From positions 992,001-1,056,000 of the forward strand of contig CBDCVQ010000020.1 of NCBI GenBank assembly GCA_965223165.1: DNA of 64,000 nucleotides, in the 5' to 3' direction. Both the position numbers and the translations under genes were made by a program. Numbering within the stretch: position 1 is the stretch's first letter; the number at the start of each line of letters is the position of its first letter. Under the pieces are notes generated by a model that did not search any database, had not been told where the DNA came from, and worked only from the letters and a program-made list of their open reading frames with translations. This DNA is from JABDMH01 sp965223165. GTDB lineage: Bacteria; Bacteroidota; Bacteroidia; Chitinophagales; Saprospiraceae. Of the stretch, positions 9,245-18,696 are shown piece after piece.

Positions 9245-10008
9245 TGGAATGGTATGAATACCTGATCGCGGTGGGTGGAGGCGCCTTGGCCGGCAGTATC
9301 AACACACTGGCGGGCAGTGGGTCTGCCATCACGCTCACCATTCTCACAGAAGTATTGGGCTTGCCGGGAAATCTGGCCAACGGTACCAATCGCATTGGTG
9401 TACTGACGCAATCCGCTGCCGGCAGTTGGGCCTTCCATCGCTACGGCAAACTCAACTTTAGTCGCAGCAAAGTCAATCTCGTGATGACCACGGTCGGGGC
9501 TCTGATCGGCGTCTGGATGGCGATCTCCGTGAGCAACGAGCAGTTTATGGTGGTCTTTAAGTACCTGATGGTGGCCGTATTTATGATCCTGCTGATCAAG
9601 CCCAAACGCTGGCTGCGCGAAACCAGCGAAGACAAGGCGGCTAGCATTTATCTCGCCGTCCCCCTGTATCTGGCGCTTGGCTTCTATGGAGGGTTTATCC
9701 AAATGGGGATGGGCGTTTTCTATCTAGCCACCGTGGTGCTCGTGGATCGATACAGCATCATTGAAGGCAACGCCCTCAAGTCCTTCGTGGTCTTTCTCTA
9801 CACCATCGCAATCCTCACCATCTTTGCCATACGCGGTCTGGTGGCCTGGGAGGTAGGCGCCGTCCTGGCGGTGGGACAGACCGCAGGCGGCTACTATACG
9901 GCCAAGTTTGCCAGTCGCTATCCCAAGGCCAATTTGGTGGCCTACTGGCTGCTAGTCATCATCGTGATCGCTGCCCTGCTACAGCTCTTTGGCCTCGTCA
10001 GATTCTGA
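9244..10008 (+). CDS. TSUP (TauE/SafE) family membrane transporter
   Basis: 254-residue polytopic membrane protein with about eight hydrophobic segments and the glycine-rich N-terminal signature GGGALAGSINTLAGSGS, typical of the TauE/SafE (TSUP) family. Members export or import small organic or sulfur anions such as sulfite, sulfoacetate or taurine derivatives. I chose ATG 9244, which overlaps the mce stop as TGATG; a TTG three bases earlier is in frame. The substrate cannot be read from the sequence. It is convergent with the next gene, with only 31 bp between stops and no visible terminator. Confidence 0.85.
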   Translation: MEWYEYLIAVGGGALAGSINTLAGSGSAITLTILTEVLGLPGNLANGTNRIGVLTQSAAGSWAFHRYGKLNFSRSKVNLVMTTVGALIGVWMAISVSNEQFMVVFKYLMVAVFMILLIKPKRWLRETSEDKAASIYLAVPLYLALGFYGGFIQMGMGVFYLATVVLVDRYSIIEGNALKSFVVFLYTIAILTIFAIRGLVAWEVGAVLAVGQTAGGYYTAKFASRYPKANLVAYWLLVIIVIAALLQLFGLVRF

Positions 10009-10039
10009 GCAAGGGACAAATAGCCGCGCATGGTTCAGA

Positions 10040-11257
10040 CTATTCATGACAGAATTCTTGCAAAAAGAAATCGGTGACCGCCTGGTCTCCCTGCAGGGCG
10101 TGCTCCGGTCGGGGATGATCATCGTCAAAGACGAAAAGTACGTCCTCCGGTAGCACAGAGACAAAGGATTCATCAAAGCGGCCGGTGTCAGGGTCGGATG
10201 TAAGTTGACCCAGGTCCAGGTCCAGGTGTCGACCAAGAAATATGTAGGCCGCGGATCGCTTTGACTTGCCGTAGTCGTGCACCTCCAGCGGAAAGTGGAC
10301 ATTCTTGACGGCGTAGCCCCGATCCCATAGGCGGTAGACCCTTTTGAGGTATGGGTATTCCAACTCCGGATTGTTGCTGGTCCAGTCGCCCCCATCGGAA
10401 ATCAGCAATTGAGGCCGGGGAGCCGCCAAAGCCGCTATCTCCACATTGTTGGTCTGATGGTGCTCGCTTCGATGTACGGGCATGCCGCTTTCGCATACAC
10501 AACCGCCAAAGAAATGCGCCGATACCATGACCGCCGGCACGCTTACTCGGACTCGGTCATCCAGGGCAGTGATCATAAAGGTTTGAGTCCCACCTCCGGA
10601 AGCGCCCGTCACACCGATGCGGTTGGGGTCTACATCCGGTCGCGAGACCAGATAGTCGATTACTCGCTTGCTATTCCAGGTCTGTAGAGCCAAACCGATC
10701 GGGATACGGTGATCGACCTGATCGCTCTCGGCATAGCCTACCATATCGTAGGCAAACACAATCGCCCCCATGCGGGCCAGCGCAGCACAGCGTATCTGCA
10801 TGTCCGCTCGCAGTCTTCCGACATCGCCCGGCCGGCCCCAATGCCCGTGGGGACACAGGATCGCGGCGGTGCGCCCCTCAATGTCCAGCGGTCGATAGAG
10901 ATTGCCCGTCACGAAGAATCCAGGAAAGCTCTCTATGGCAATGTTCTCTACGCTGTAACCGTCCATCACTTTCTTGCTGTGAATGATCGGATGAAGTTGA
11001 TCCGACCACTGGGGCATCTTATGCCAACCCATGCCACGGACCAAACCTTCCTTCACCACAGCCGCTCGTGCATTCCACTCCTCGACAGTAGACCAGTTGG
11101 CAGCAAAGTCCTTCATATGTGCCTCCCCCTCGCTTTCCGTCCAGTAGGCTCCCTGGCAAAGCTGCTGAGAAATCACCCTTGATGGGAATAGACACACGAC
11201 TGCAAGTGCGATGATGGCGAATGGGCTAGTGAGGCGTACGAGGGTTGCTGTATTCAT
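10040..11257 (-). CDS. Exported alpha/beta hydrolase (acetyl-xylan-esterase-like)
   Basis: 405-residue serine hydrolase with an N-terminal signal peptide ending near residue 30 (SRVISQQ). The core fold shows the beta-strand block AAILCPHGHWG, the nucleophile elbow GASGGG, an Asp in LLISDGGDW and a His in LEVHDYGKS, giving a plausible Ser-Asp-His triad. A cysteine-rich insert GGCVCESG follows the nucleophile. Such periplasmic esterases in Bacteroidota often deacetylate polysaccharides, but no carbohydrate locus is adjacent and the substrate is unknown. It is followed on the same strand, 62 bp upstream in map order, by the metallopeptidase lipoprotein gene. Confidence 0.8.
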   Translation of the reverse strand: MNTATLVRLTSPFAIIALAVVCLFPSRVISQQLCQGAYWTESEGEAHMKDFAANWSTVEEWNARAAVVKEGLVRGMGWHKMPQWSDQLHPIIHSKKVMDGYSVENIAIESFPGFFVTGNLYRPLDIEGRTAAILCPHGHWGRPGDVGRLRADMQIRCAALARMGAIVFAYDMVGYAESDQVDHRIPIGLALQTWNSKRVIDYLVSRPDVDPNRIGVTGASGGGTQTFMITALDDRVRVSVPAVMVSAHFFGGCVCESGMPVHRSEHHQTNNVEIAALAAPRPQLLISDGGDWTSNNPELEYPYLKRVYRLWDRGYAVKNVHFPLEVHDYGKSKRSAAYIFLGRHLDLDLGQLTSDPDTGRFDESFVSVLPEDVLFVFDDDHPRPEHALQGDQAVTDFFLQEFCHE

Positions 11258-11319
11258 AAATCAAACATTTTAAAAAAGTGCAGGTCGACGATTGATCCAT
11301 GCCTGCTGCGATAATGGTA

Positions 11320-12273
11320 TTATGGAATGGTACAAATGCTCAGGTTTTTGTATCGGGGGCTGCCCTCATTCTTGATGGCGGCAAAGACCCGATCCGGCTC
11401 TTCTTCAAAATCAAACCAATAGAAGAATTCCTCGTTGATGAAGATTTCAAACGAGTCCTCTTTTTTGCGGATGGTGAGTTTGTCAAAACCAGGATTGAGC
11501 GGTACGGCCAGCCGATCATAGAGTGCACCCATAAGCTCTTTTCCGCTTTCTACCCGCACCCGATTTCTAAAATCCATGACCAGCAGATAACTGTTTTCAA
11601 TCAGGGCTCCTCCCCACTGCACACCTTGAAAGGCCAAACTGAGGTCGTGTCGGACCTCCACCTCTAGTTCGTAGTTGGTCGCCTTCAAATGTCTAAATAC
11701 CTCAGAAAATGTCTCCGGCACCGAGCGCCTTTCTACGATGACTTCCTTCGCTGCCATAGGCACGTCTGTGTAGTTGGCCGTGTAGGTGGCCCACTCGGGC
11801 GTACCCATGTCGACTTCAAAGAGCTCATCGATGTAGTACGTACGGCGCACCCCGGAGTAGTTGATCACTTGACTCCGCCCTTTGGGCAGTGGATCGCCAC
11901 GCATGCGGCTTTTCCACTCACCATTGGCAAACAGGTCATTGCGATGGGCTTGTCGTCCCAAGGTGCAGTGTCCGAGCTCATGAAATATCAGGCCCTCCCG
12001 TTCATTGTCTGACATATCCGCCCAGGCATCGCGGTTGATCTCGATGGTGTGATTGCCACGACAGGAGCCATGTCTGGTGTCATCCTCCACCCGCTGATAG
12101 CGGATCGATATCGGCGACTGCGAAAAGTCGATGGTGTACCCACGCATGGCCCCTTCTTCTACGAAACGATCCACATACGGTTGAAATTCTGACCGGATGC
12201 CGATGCCCTCTTTCTCGCAGCCGCCGCAGAGTAGAAAACTCAGCGCCAGCAGCATGCCATATCTGCTGGTCAT
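11320..12273 (-). CDS. Putative zinc metallopeptidase lipoprotein
   Basis: 317 residues with a lipoprotein signal (LLCGGC at 15-20). The central feature is FHELGHCTLGRQAHRND near residues 97-113: an HExxH zinc site with a further His eight positions on, resembling but not identical to the metzincin spacing HExxHxxGxxH. The N-terminal part is a small catalytic-type domain. The C-terminal part (about 175-317) is rich in beta-strands and aromatic residues and looks like a jelly-roll or LamG-like binding domain, but I cannot name it. It lies upstream of the esterase-like gene on the same strand. An exported or outer-membrane-anchored protease is inferred; the target is unknown. Confidence 0.65.
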   Translation of the reverse strand: MTSRYGMLLALSFLLCGGCEKEGIGIRSEFQPYVDRFVEEGAMRGYTIDFSQSPISIRYQRVEDDTRHGSCRGNHTIEINRDAWADMSDNEREGLIFHELGHCTLGRQAHRNDLFANGEWKSRMRGDPLPKGRSQVINYSGVRRTYYIDELFEVDMGTPEWATYTANYTDVPMAAKEVIVERRSVPETFSEVFRHLKATNYELEVEVRHDLSLAFQGVQWGGALIENSYLLVMDFRNRVRVESGKELMGALYDRLAVPLNPGFDKLTIRKKEDSFEIFINEEFFYWFDFEEEPDRVFAAIKNEGSPRYKNLSICTIP

Positions 12274-12313
12274 GGTGTGTGCAGATTTGCGGCAGCTATC
12301 TTTTGTCCAGCTA

Positions 12314-12895
12314 TCAAGGGGCCTTCTTTTTGCGTGTCCAGAAATAGATCTGTACGTCTACCTCATCAGCCAGAAACTGCTCTATGGATGAATGCACAAA
12401 GTCCTTGCCCACCCCGTACTCGATCCGATTGACCTTGGTCTCGCAAGCAAATCCGATGGTGTTACCATCTTGCTTGGTCACCGCAAAGGGCAAGGTAATC
12501 TCGCGGGCGACTCCATGCATGCGCAAGGTACCGGTAGCCTGATAGCCATCGCCCACGCTCGTGATTCGATCGCTGCTAAACGTGATCTGGGGATGCGATT
12601 CGGCATCAAAGAAATCGGCGGACAAGAGGTGCTTGTCTCGGTCAGCTATACCGGTCTGTATGCTGGCCACCTCAATGGCAACCGTGATGCTGGACTTTGT
12701 CAGATCCGCATCGACATAATTGATGTCTATGGTATAGTCGGTAAACTTTCCTGTGACCCGGCTAAAGCCTTGCGCAATGTCCAGGCTAAATCCTACGGTC
12801 GAATGATTGGGTTCTACTTCGAGTATGACGTTTTGCGCCGAGGCCACGGTGGCCAAACAACTGCAAAGCGCCCAATAAACCATCTGCCTACGCAC
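12314..12895 (-). CDS. YceI family periplasmic protein
   Basis: 193 residues with a signal peptide cleaved after VASAQ (residue 21). The lipocalin-like YceI fold is clear from DxxHSTVGFSLDI, the VTGKFTDY strand, the block IQTGIADRDKHLLSADFFDAE, the HPQITF strand and a final VDVQIYFWTRKKK strand. Family members bind polyisoprenoids or amphiphiles in a beta-barrel. Forty bases separate it from the metallopeptidase gene, so they may be co-transcribed. The ligand cannot be deduced. Confidence 0.9.
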   Translation of the reverse strand: MRRQMVYWALCSCLATVASAQNVILEVEPNHSTVGFSLDIAQGFSRVTGKFTDYTIDINYVDADLTKSSITVAIEVASIQTGIADRDKHLLSADFFDAESHPQITFSSDRITSVGDGYQATGTLRMHGVAREITLPFAVTKQDGNTIGFACETKVNRIEYGVGKDFVHSSIEQFLADEVDVQIYFWTRKKKAP

Positions 12896-12925
12896 GTTTC
12901 TTGATTTGCTTCAATGTACGAAAGA

Positions 12926-13444
12926 TTACACCTCGGCAAAAGCAGGATCATACCGGACTACGCCCTCCACGCCCGCAAGCGCACCCGGGATGAGCTCCAG
13001 TGCCATGAATGCCTCGTCAGGTGCAGGAAAGGGGCATTTGATGCCCCACAGGGAAGCCGGTTGGAAGCCAAATTTGGGGTAATAAGCCGGATGCCCAAGG
13101 ACGATCACGGATCGAAATCCCACCTGCCCGGCCCGGCGCAGCCCCTCGGTCACCAGCATCGAGCCGATGCCCTGTCGCTGACGCGACGGATGGACACTCA
13201 TGGGCGCCAGGGCCAAGGAGGGCCATCGATGTTGTCCGGCTCCCACGATGTCAATCCGGGTCAATAATAGGTGACCACAGACCAGACCCTGGTCCACAGC
13301 CACCAGGGATAGGTCCGGTACGTAGGATGGACTTTGGCGGAGCTTGTCTATGAGATTTGCCTCGTTGGGCTGCCCGAATGCTTGAGCCGTGATCTGATAA
13401 ATGGCCGGTCGGTCCGCCGGCTCTTCTGGTCGGATGAGCATCAT
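12926..13444 (-). CDS. GNAT family N-acetyltransferase (YhbS-like)
   Basis: 172-residue acetyl-CoA-dependent N-acetyltransferase. The acetyl-CoA loop is RQRQGIG (about 88-94), preceded by the strand LAPMSVHP. Downstream come VIVLGHPAYYPKFGF and PFPAPDEAFM, a pattern typical of the YhbS branch. The acceptor is unknown. An adjacent Met gives two possible starts three bases apart. It ends 30 bp from YceI on the same strand. Confidence 0.85.
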   Translation of the reverse strand: MMLIRPEEPADRPAIYQITAQAFGQPNEANLIDKLRQSPSYVPDLSLVAVDQGLVCGHLLLTRIDIVGAGQHRWPSLALAPMSVHPSRQRQGIGSMLVTEGLRRAGQVGFRSVIVLGHPAYYPKFGFQPASLWGIKCPFPAPDEAFMALELIPGALAGVEGVVRYDPAFAEV

Positions 13445-13474
13445 AGGTAGGGATGAGTAAACCCATGCACTCTA

Positions 13475-13828
13475 CTAGCCCTCATAAATCACCCCGCTAC
13501 TCGGCGTCTCCGAGAGTTCCAGTCGCTTCAGCATCGGTAGGGCTGGCCGCAACTGGTTCCAGATCCAGATGACGATATTCTCGGCGGTCGGATTCTCCAG
13601 TCCTTCGATATCATTGAGCAGCTGGTGGTCCACTTGCGCCTTGATGGGTTGGAAGGCCTTTTTGATATCAGCGAAGTCATAGACCCAGCCCAGTTTGGGG
13701 TCCAGCGGACCGTCAAGAATGACTCTGAGTCGGTAGGTGTGGCCATGCATATTTCTACACTTGTGCCCTGGGGGCACATGCGGCAAGAAATGGGCTGAAT
13801 CAAAGGTAAACTCCTTGTAGACTATCAC
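13475..13828 (-). CDS. queD: 6-carboxy-5,6,7,8-tetrahydropterin synthase
   Basis: Queuosine pathway enzyme acting on 7,8-dihydroneopterin triphosphate. Zinc-binding histidines are in FDSAHFLP and MHGHTY, and the catalytic Cys is in GHKCRNMHGH. The C-terminal Glu lies in LELSETPSSG. I chose the GTG at 13828, giving 117 residues beginning VIVYKEFTF, because related proteins start there and a GGAG lies nine bases before it. An ATG at 13909 would add 27 residues with no family resemblance. No queC, queE or queF is visible nearby. A eukaryote-like PTPS role is less likely given the compact length. Confidence 0.88.
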   Translation of the reverse strand: MIVYKEFTFDSAHFLPHVPPGHKCRNMHGHTYRLRVILDGPLDPKLGWVYDFADIKKAFQPIKAQVDHQLLNDIEGLENPTAENIVIWIWNQLRPALPMLKRLELSETPSSGVIYEG

Positions 13829-14476
13829 GGCAAACGGCTCCAATAACTGCTGTCCGGACGAATTGTCCGTGGCAAAATTACAACTTAGATTTTTAGGCAT
13901 GCATGACAAAAATCGCAGACTTCGCCTGACCTATCACGCGGTTGGCAGCCTCCTGTGCAAGTGCGGGTTCTAGCTCTGGAAACAAGCTACATTGTAGAAC
14001 ATGCCGCCAGTCCTTTCATTGGCGGTCGACAGAGGAAGCAACGTGCCATCGCAAGACCCATCCATGGGACAACCACCCCTCCAGCAACTCGATTAAATGA
14101 TTTGGGTGGTACCAAATGCACATTTTTGGCCCATAATTAGGACATATGATAGAAATATCTATATTTGTCTAGGTGCGGATTGAATGCGTTTTTCGATCCG
14201 CATTCTGGTCAGAATAGGAGCGAATTGATTCAGACAATTACGCCGACCGCGAATAGGTTGATCATGACTTTCCGCTCTGTTTGAGCCACACATTGCCGAT
14301 TGATCGGCCTCGGCGCTTGGGCTCCTTGGCGAGATACCGGTCTCCCACACACCCCGGGATAATTTTGCAAACAATCTGTGGAAAACTTACGCCCGTTGAT
14401 GCGAATCAATGGTGTAACATTGCCACCCCTACAAGGTCTCTTTGCAACCCCAATTGTACCCATAAATCTTTATCTT
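13829..14476. other. Long intergenic region upstream of nrdJ
   Basis: About 650 bp with no convincing gene. It contains a CCGCCA/TGGCGG stem (near 14001-14024), a 7-bp stem GAATGCG/CGCATTC at 14182-14205, and a -7-like element at 14360. I looked for the conserved cobalamin riboswitch segments expected before a B12-dependent reductase and did not find them, nor a clear NrdR box. Confidence 0.5.
14360..14367 (+). promoter_or_regulatory. Candidate -7 promoter element for nrdJ
   Basis: TAATTTTG fits TAnnTTTG and lies 109 bp before the chosen nrdJ ATG, giving a long leader. No good -33 TTG at the usual spacing is visible. Weak call. Confidence 0.3.
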
Positions 14477-17068
14477 ATGAACACGGACATATTCGTAGAA
14501 GAAGAAATCAAAATGTCGACGGACACGACCATCGAGCACTACGATTTCGACGAGGCGCTGGCTGTTGCCACGGCGTATTTTGGAGGTGACGCATTGGCTG
14601 CCAATGTGTGGCTCAACAAGTATGCCCTCAAGGACACCCACGGCAATATCTATGAAGCCAGCCCCGAGCAAATGCATCGGCGCATTGCCAAAGAGTTAGC
14701 CCGCATTGAGCAGCGCTATCCCAACCCGATGAGCGAGGACAAGATCTTTGGCCTGCTCCACAAATTCAAATATCTCATACCGCAGGGTGGGCCGATGTCT
14801 GGCATTGGAAACAATTATCAGATCTCTTCACTCTCTAATTGCTTTGTCATTGGTCACGGCCACGATTCGTATGCCGGTATCATCAAAATGGACGAGGAGC
14901 AGGCCCACCTGATGAAACGAAGGGGTGGAGTCGGCCACGATCTATCCCACATCCGACCCAAAGGCACCCCGGTTTTGAACAGCGCCTTGTCTTCTACCGG
15001 GCTGGTACCCTTTATGGAGCGCTATTCCAACTGTACCCGAGAAGTGGCTCAAGAAGGGCGGAGAGGGGCGCTGATGCTGACGGTCGCGCTAAAACATCCC
15101 GATGCAGAAGACTTCATTGATGCCAAGATCGAGCAGGGCAAGGTGACCGGTGCCAACATCTCCATCAAGATCGACGACGAGTTTATGCGTGCCGTGGAGA
15201 CAGATGCTCCCTACCAACAGCAGTTTCCGATCGAGAGCGCTCATCCCAAAGTCGCAAAGAAGATCAATGCAGGCAAACTGTGGAACAAGATCATCTACAA
15301 TGCCTGGAAGTCAGCCGAGCCGGGTGTCCTGTTTTGGGATACGGTATTGCGAGAATCCGTGCCCGACTGCTATGCCGACCTCGGCTACGAGACCGTCTCA
15401 ACAAATCCGTGTGGAGAAATTCCGCTGTGTCCCTATGACTCCTGCCGGCTGCTAGCGATCAATCTCTTCTCGTTTGTCCAGGATCCCTTTACCCCCAATG
15501 CCCGATTCGACTACGACAAATTTGGTGAGTACACGCAGTACGCCCAGCGGTTGATGGACGACATTATCGATCTGGAGCTAGAGAAGATCGCCAAGATCCT
15601 GGCCAAGGTCGACTCCGACCCGGAACCTGACAATATCAAGCAGACGGAGCGTGAACTGTGGCTCAATATCCAGCGCAAGTGCCTGGAAGGCAGACGCACG
15701 GGCGTCGGCATTACCGCCGAGGGTGACATGCTGGCCGCTCTCGGGCTACGCTACGGCTCGGACGAAGCCATCGAGCACTCTGTCGAGGTGCACAAGACCT
15801 TGGCCGTCAATGCATACCGCAGCTCTGTCAACATGGCCAAGGACCGGGGCAAGTTTGAGCTGTATGACCCGGCCCGGGAGGAGAACAACCCATTCGTCAA
15901 TCGCATTCGCCAAGCGGATCCTGCTCTATACGAGGATATGATCAAGCATGGACGGAGAAACATAGCGCTGCTGACGATCGCTCCCACGGGCACCACCAGC
16001 TTGATGACCCAGACCAGCTCGGGGATTGAGCCTGTTTTTATGGTCAACTACAAACGTCGCCGCAAGGTCAATCCCAACGACCCGCAGGCCAATGTGACCT
16101 TCGTCGACGAGGTCGGTGATTCTTGGGAGGAGTACAATGTCTTTCACCACAAGTTTAAAGACTGGCTGGCCGTCAGTAGCTTCGATATAGAAAAAGTGAC
16201 CCAGCTGGATGACGAAGCATTGGCAGACGTGATTGCCCAGTCACCCTACCATGGGGCCACCGCCAATGACATCGACTGGGTGCAGAAAATTAAGATGCAA
16301 GGAGCCATTCAGCAATGGGTAGACCATTCGATCAGCGTGACGGTCAATATTCCGCAAGAGACCACCGTGGATCTGGTCAAGGAGATCTATGAGACGGCCT
16401 GGCGCTCCGGCTGTAAGGGCTGCACGATCTATCGGGATGGCTCCCGAAGTGGCGTACTCGTAGCCAAGGAGGAGAAGAAACAAGATCTGCCCGGAACCGC
16501 GTTTGAGCTGCGCGAATCGGTGGCTCCCAAGCGACCAAAAAAACTCGAAGCCGAGGTGATTCGATTTCGCAACAACCACGAGGAGTGGATCGCCGTCGTA
16601 GGCACGCTGCAAGGGAAACCGTACGAGATTTTCACCGGCAAGGCGGAGGATATCTTTCGACTGCCGGACTACGTCGTGCGAGGATGGGTCATCAAGCAAT
16701 TTGATGATGAGACCAGTAGCAACCGATACGACTTTCAGTTTCGGGATCGAGATGGCTACCGAGTCACGATTGAGGGACTATCCCGCTCCTTCGACAAGGA
16801 ATACTGGAACTATGCCAAGCTGATCTCCGGGGTCCTCCGACATGGCATGCCCCTCAATTATGTGGTCAACCTCATCAACGGCCTACATGTAGAAGACGAA
16901 AGTATCAACTCTTGGCGCAGAGGGGTTGTCCGGGCACTGAAGAAGCTCATTCCAGACGGCACCAAGGTCGTGAAGAAAGCTTGCCCCAGTTGCAGTGATC
17001 CTGAAGGCCTGGTCTACGCAGAAGGATGTCTGATCTGCAAGAGCTGCGGCTTTTCTGAATGTTCGTAG
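14477..17068 (+). CDS. nrdJ: Adenosylcobalamin-dependent (class II) ribonucleoside-diphosphate reductase
   Basis: 863-residue B12-dependent ribonucleotide reductase making deoxyribonucleotides with or without oxygen. I chose ATG 14477 (MNTDIFVEEE); the frame extends 33 codons upstream to another ATG, but that extension has no family resemblance. Visible marks are the first redox Cys in SLSNCFVIG, the block KRRGGVGHDLSHIRPKG, the thiyl-radical Cys in NPCGEIPLCP, and APTGTTSLM. The C-terminal segment has paired cysteines (CPSCSDP, CLICKSCGFSECS), as expected for a Zn-ribbon or swinging-arm end. No class I genes are in the window. Cofactor supply must come from elsewhere. Confidence 0.95.
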   Translation: MNTDIFVEEEIKMSTDTTIEHYDFDEALAVATAYFGGDALAANVWLNKYALKDTHGNIYEASPEQMHRRIAKELARIEQRYPNPMSEDKIFGLLHKFKYLIPQGGPMSGIGNNYQISSLSNCFVIGHGHDSYAGIIKMDEEQAHLMKRRGGVGHDLSHIRPKGTPVLNSALSSTGLVPFMERYSNCTREVAQEGRRGALMLTVALKHPDAEDFIDAKIEQGKVTGANISIKIDDEFMRAVETDAPYQQQFPIESAHPKVAKKINAGKLWNKIIYNAWKSAEPGVLFWDTVLRESVPDCYADLGYETVSTNPCGEIPLCPYDSCRLLAINLFSFVQDPFTPNARFDYDKFGEYTQYAQRLMDDIIDLELEKIAKILAKVDSDPEPDNIKQTERELWLNIQRKCLEGRRTGVGITAEGDMLAALGLRYGSDEAIEHSVEVHKTLAVNAYRSSVNMAKDRGKFELYDPAREENNPFVNRIRQADPALYEDMIKHGRRNIALLTIAPTGTTSLMTQTSSGIEPVFMVNYKRRRKVNPNDPQANVTFVDEVGDSWEEYNVFHHKFKDWLAVSSFDIEKVTQLDDEALADVIAQSPYHGATANDIDWVQKIKMQGAIQQWVDHSISVTVNIPQETTVDLVKEIYETAWRSGCKGCTIYRDGSRSGVLVAKEEKKQDLPGTAFELRESVAPKRPKKLEAEVIRFRNNHEEWIAVVGTLQGKPYEIFTGKAEDIFRLPDYVVRGWVIKQFDDETSSNRYDFQFRDRDGYRVTIEGLSRSFDKEYWNYAKLISGVLRHGMPLNYVVNLINGLHVEDESINSWRRGVVRALKKLIPDGTKVVKKACPSCSDPEGLVYAEGCLICKSCGFSECS

Positions 17069-17108
17069 ATCGCGGATCGGACCATACGCTCCAGTGAGCA
17101 AGTGAGGT

Positions 17109-18020
17109 ATGGGCCAACCGCCATGTCATCTTCGCATTCCGCTACCCAAGCACTTTGACTTTGGTGAATGCCTCTGGTTTTTGGATCGTAACCAGGACGA
17201 TTGCTTATATCGAGTGGATCGGCACTCGGTACAGCGAGCCCTAAGGCTGCGAGATCAAAAGGTGATGCTTGCGGTCAGGCACAAAGGTCGGCACCTGGAG
17301 GTGCATTACCGTGCGGAGAAGTCCGACGGCGCCTTGGATGCCGCCGTACGAGCGTATGTCTCACAATGGTTCGACCTGGATCGCGACTTGACCGGCTTCT
17401 ATGCCCTATTGGATCAGGACAGGCAGCTTGGCTACATGGTGCAAGAGTATGGGGGGCTGCGCATGATCGGCATCCCAGACCTATTTGAAGGGCTCTGCTG
17501 GTGCATCATCGGCCAGCAGATCAATCTCACATTTGCGCACAAAATGAAGCGAGCCCTGGTGACACGCTATGGTGAGGTGATGCAAGTAGGTAGCCACCAA
17601 GGACTGATCTTTCCTACCCCAGAGCGACTCGGCGACGCGAGCATGGAGGATCTGAAGGGGTTGCAATTCTCCAGGCAAAAGGCCGACTACATCCTACACA
17701 TGGCGAAGCTATTTGCCGAGGGTGCACTAAGTAAAGCCCAACTGATGGCTGTGCCATCCAGGCAAGAGCGATTGCAAAGGCTACTGGACATCCGCGGTAT
17801 CGGACCGTGGACGGCTAACTACGTCCTCATGAAGTGCCTGCAAGACCCCGCCTGTATCCCGATCAAAGACACGGGACTATTGACCGCACTACAACGACAC
17901 GACATCATCAGCGATCGTCACGACCAGCGGGCCATGGATCGGTTCTTTCAGAAATATGCGGGTTGGCAGAGTTATCTGGTGATCTACCTGTGGCGTAGCC
18001 TCTCCCATAGACCGACATAG
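17109..18020 (+). CDS. DNA-3-methyladenine glycosylase II-like (AlkA family)
   Basis: 303-residue base-excision repair glycosylase of the helix-hairpin-helix family. The HhH motif is LLDIRGIGPWTANYV (225-239). The catalytic Asp is Asp254 in IPIKDTGL, where E. coli AlkA has its Asp in a similar context. The N-terminal 110 residues resemble the AlkA N-terminal beta domain, and IIGQQINLTFA (133-143) is a typical helix. It starts 40 bp after nrdJ. It probably removes alkylated purines from DNA. An OGG1-type activity is less likely because no Lys sits in the HhH catalytic position. Confidence 0.88.
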   Translation: MGQPPCHLRIPLPKHFDFGECLWFLDRNQDDCLYRVDRHSVQRALRLRDQKVMLAVRHKGRHLEVHYRAEKSDGALDAAVRAYVSQWFDLDRDLTGFYALLDQDRQLGYMVQEYGGLRMIGIPDLFEGLCWCIIGQQINLTFAHKMKRALVTRYGEVMQVGSHQGLIFPTPERLGDASMEDLKGLQFSRQKADYILHMAKLFAEGALSKAQLMAVPSRQERLQRLLDIRGIGPWTANYVLMKCLQDPACIPIKDTGLLTALQRHDIISDRHDQRAMDRFFQKYAGWQSYLVIYLWRSLSHRPT

Positions 18021-18069
18021 TGTCTCGTCCGGCAAATAACTACACCCCCTGGCCGTCCCTTTTGCACCG

Positions 18070-18510
18070 CTAGTATTGTTCCGCTTCCAGCAGCGATTTA
18101 AGCTTTTGATAGTCCTTGGTGATCGAGCGCTTGATCATCCACCGGGTGAGAAAGGGCAACATGCCCATCAATCCTTTGGGCTCACCGGTCACGATTGCCT
18201 TGACCTTGGCATGGGATTCGTCGCCTTCGACGATACGCTTGAAGGTGATAGGAAAGGTACTTTGAATGGATTCACCCTTGATGCTGCTCCCGGGCTCGTA
18301 CTCGGTGATTTGAAAGAGGGTCAGAATTTTTTTACCCATGAATTCGGCCTCCTGTTGGTACTGGGTGCCCACTGCCAGCGGCTGACCCCCCTGAATCTTA
18401 CACGACTTCATGCCACCCTGCCACTTGGGGTTGTTCTCGGGATTGGCGATAAAATCAAATGTGCTGCTGGCGGGATGCGCTATCTCAATGCCTACTTCGA
18501 CCTGGACCAT
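18070..18510 (-). CDS. SRPBCC (START-like) family protein
   Basis: 146 residues beginning VEVGIEIAHPASSTFDFIANPENNPKW, the usual opening strand and helix of polyketide cyclase/START-like proteins, and ending with a long C-terminal helix. The fold forms a hydrophobic ligand cavity. The ligand and role are unknown. It is convergent with the glycosylase gene. Confidence 0.8.
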   Translation of the reverse strand: MVQVEVGIEIAHPASSTFDFIANPENNPKWQGGMKSCKIQGGQPLAVGTQYQQEAEFMGKKILTLFQITEYEPGSSIKGESIQSTFPITFKRIVEGDESHAKVKAIVTGEPKGLMGMLPFLTRWMIKRSITKDYQKLKSLLEAEQY

Positions 18511-18696
18511 CTGCCAAAGTTAGTACATGTGGTGGCAATGAGTGCTTGAGAATGGACCACATCTACCCTACATGTCTGATACGAATGACAACCTTTCCAG
18601 CATTGTTTTATTCTATTTGAAGTAAAATGCAATTGTAATCGTCTACGGAGATATCGGACTTGTCCTACGCCCTGGGCAAGTCAAGATTAAAGCTCC

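Noticed and set aside
13829..14476. Cobalamin riboswitch before the B12-dependent nrdJ
   Set aside because: The conserved B12 box and the receptor core segments were not found in either orientation.
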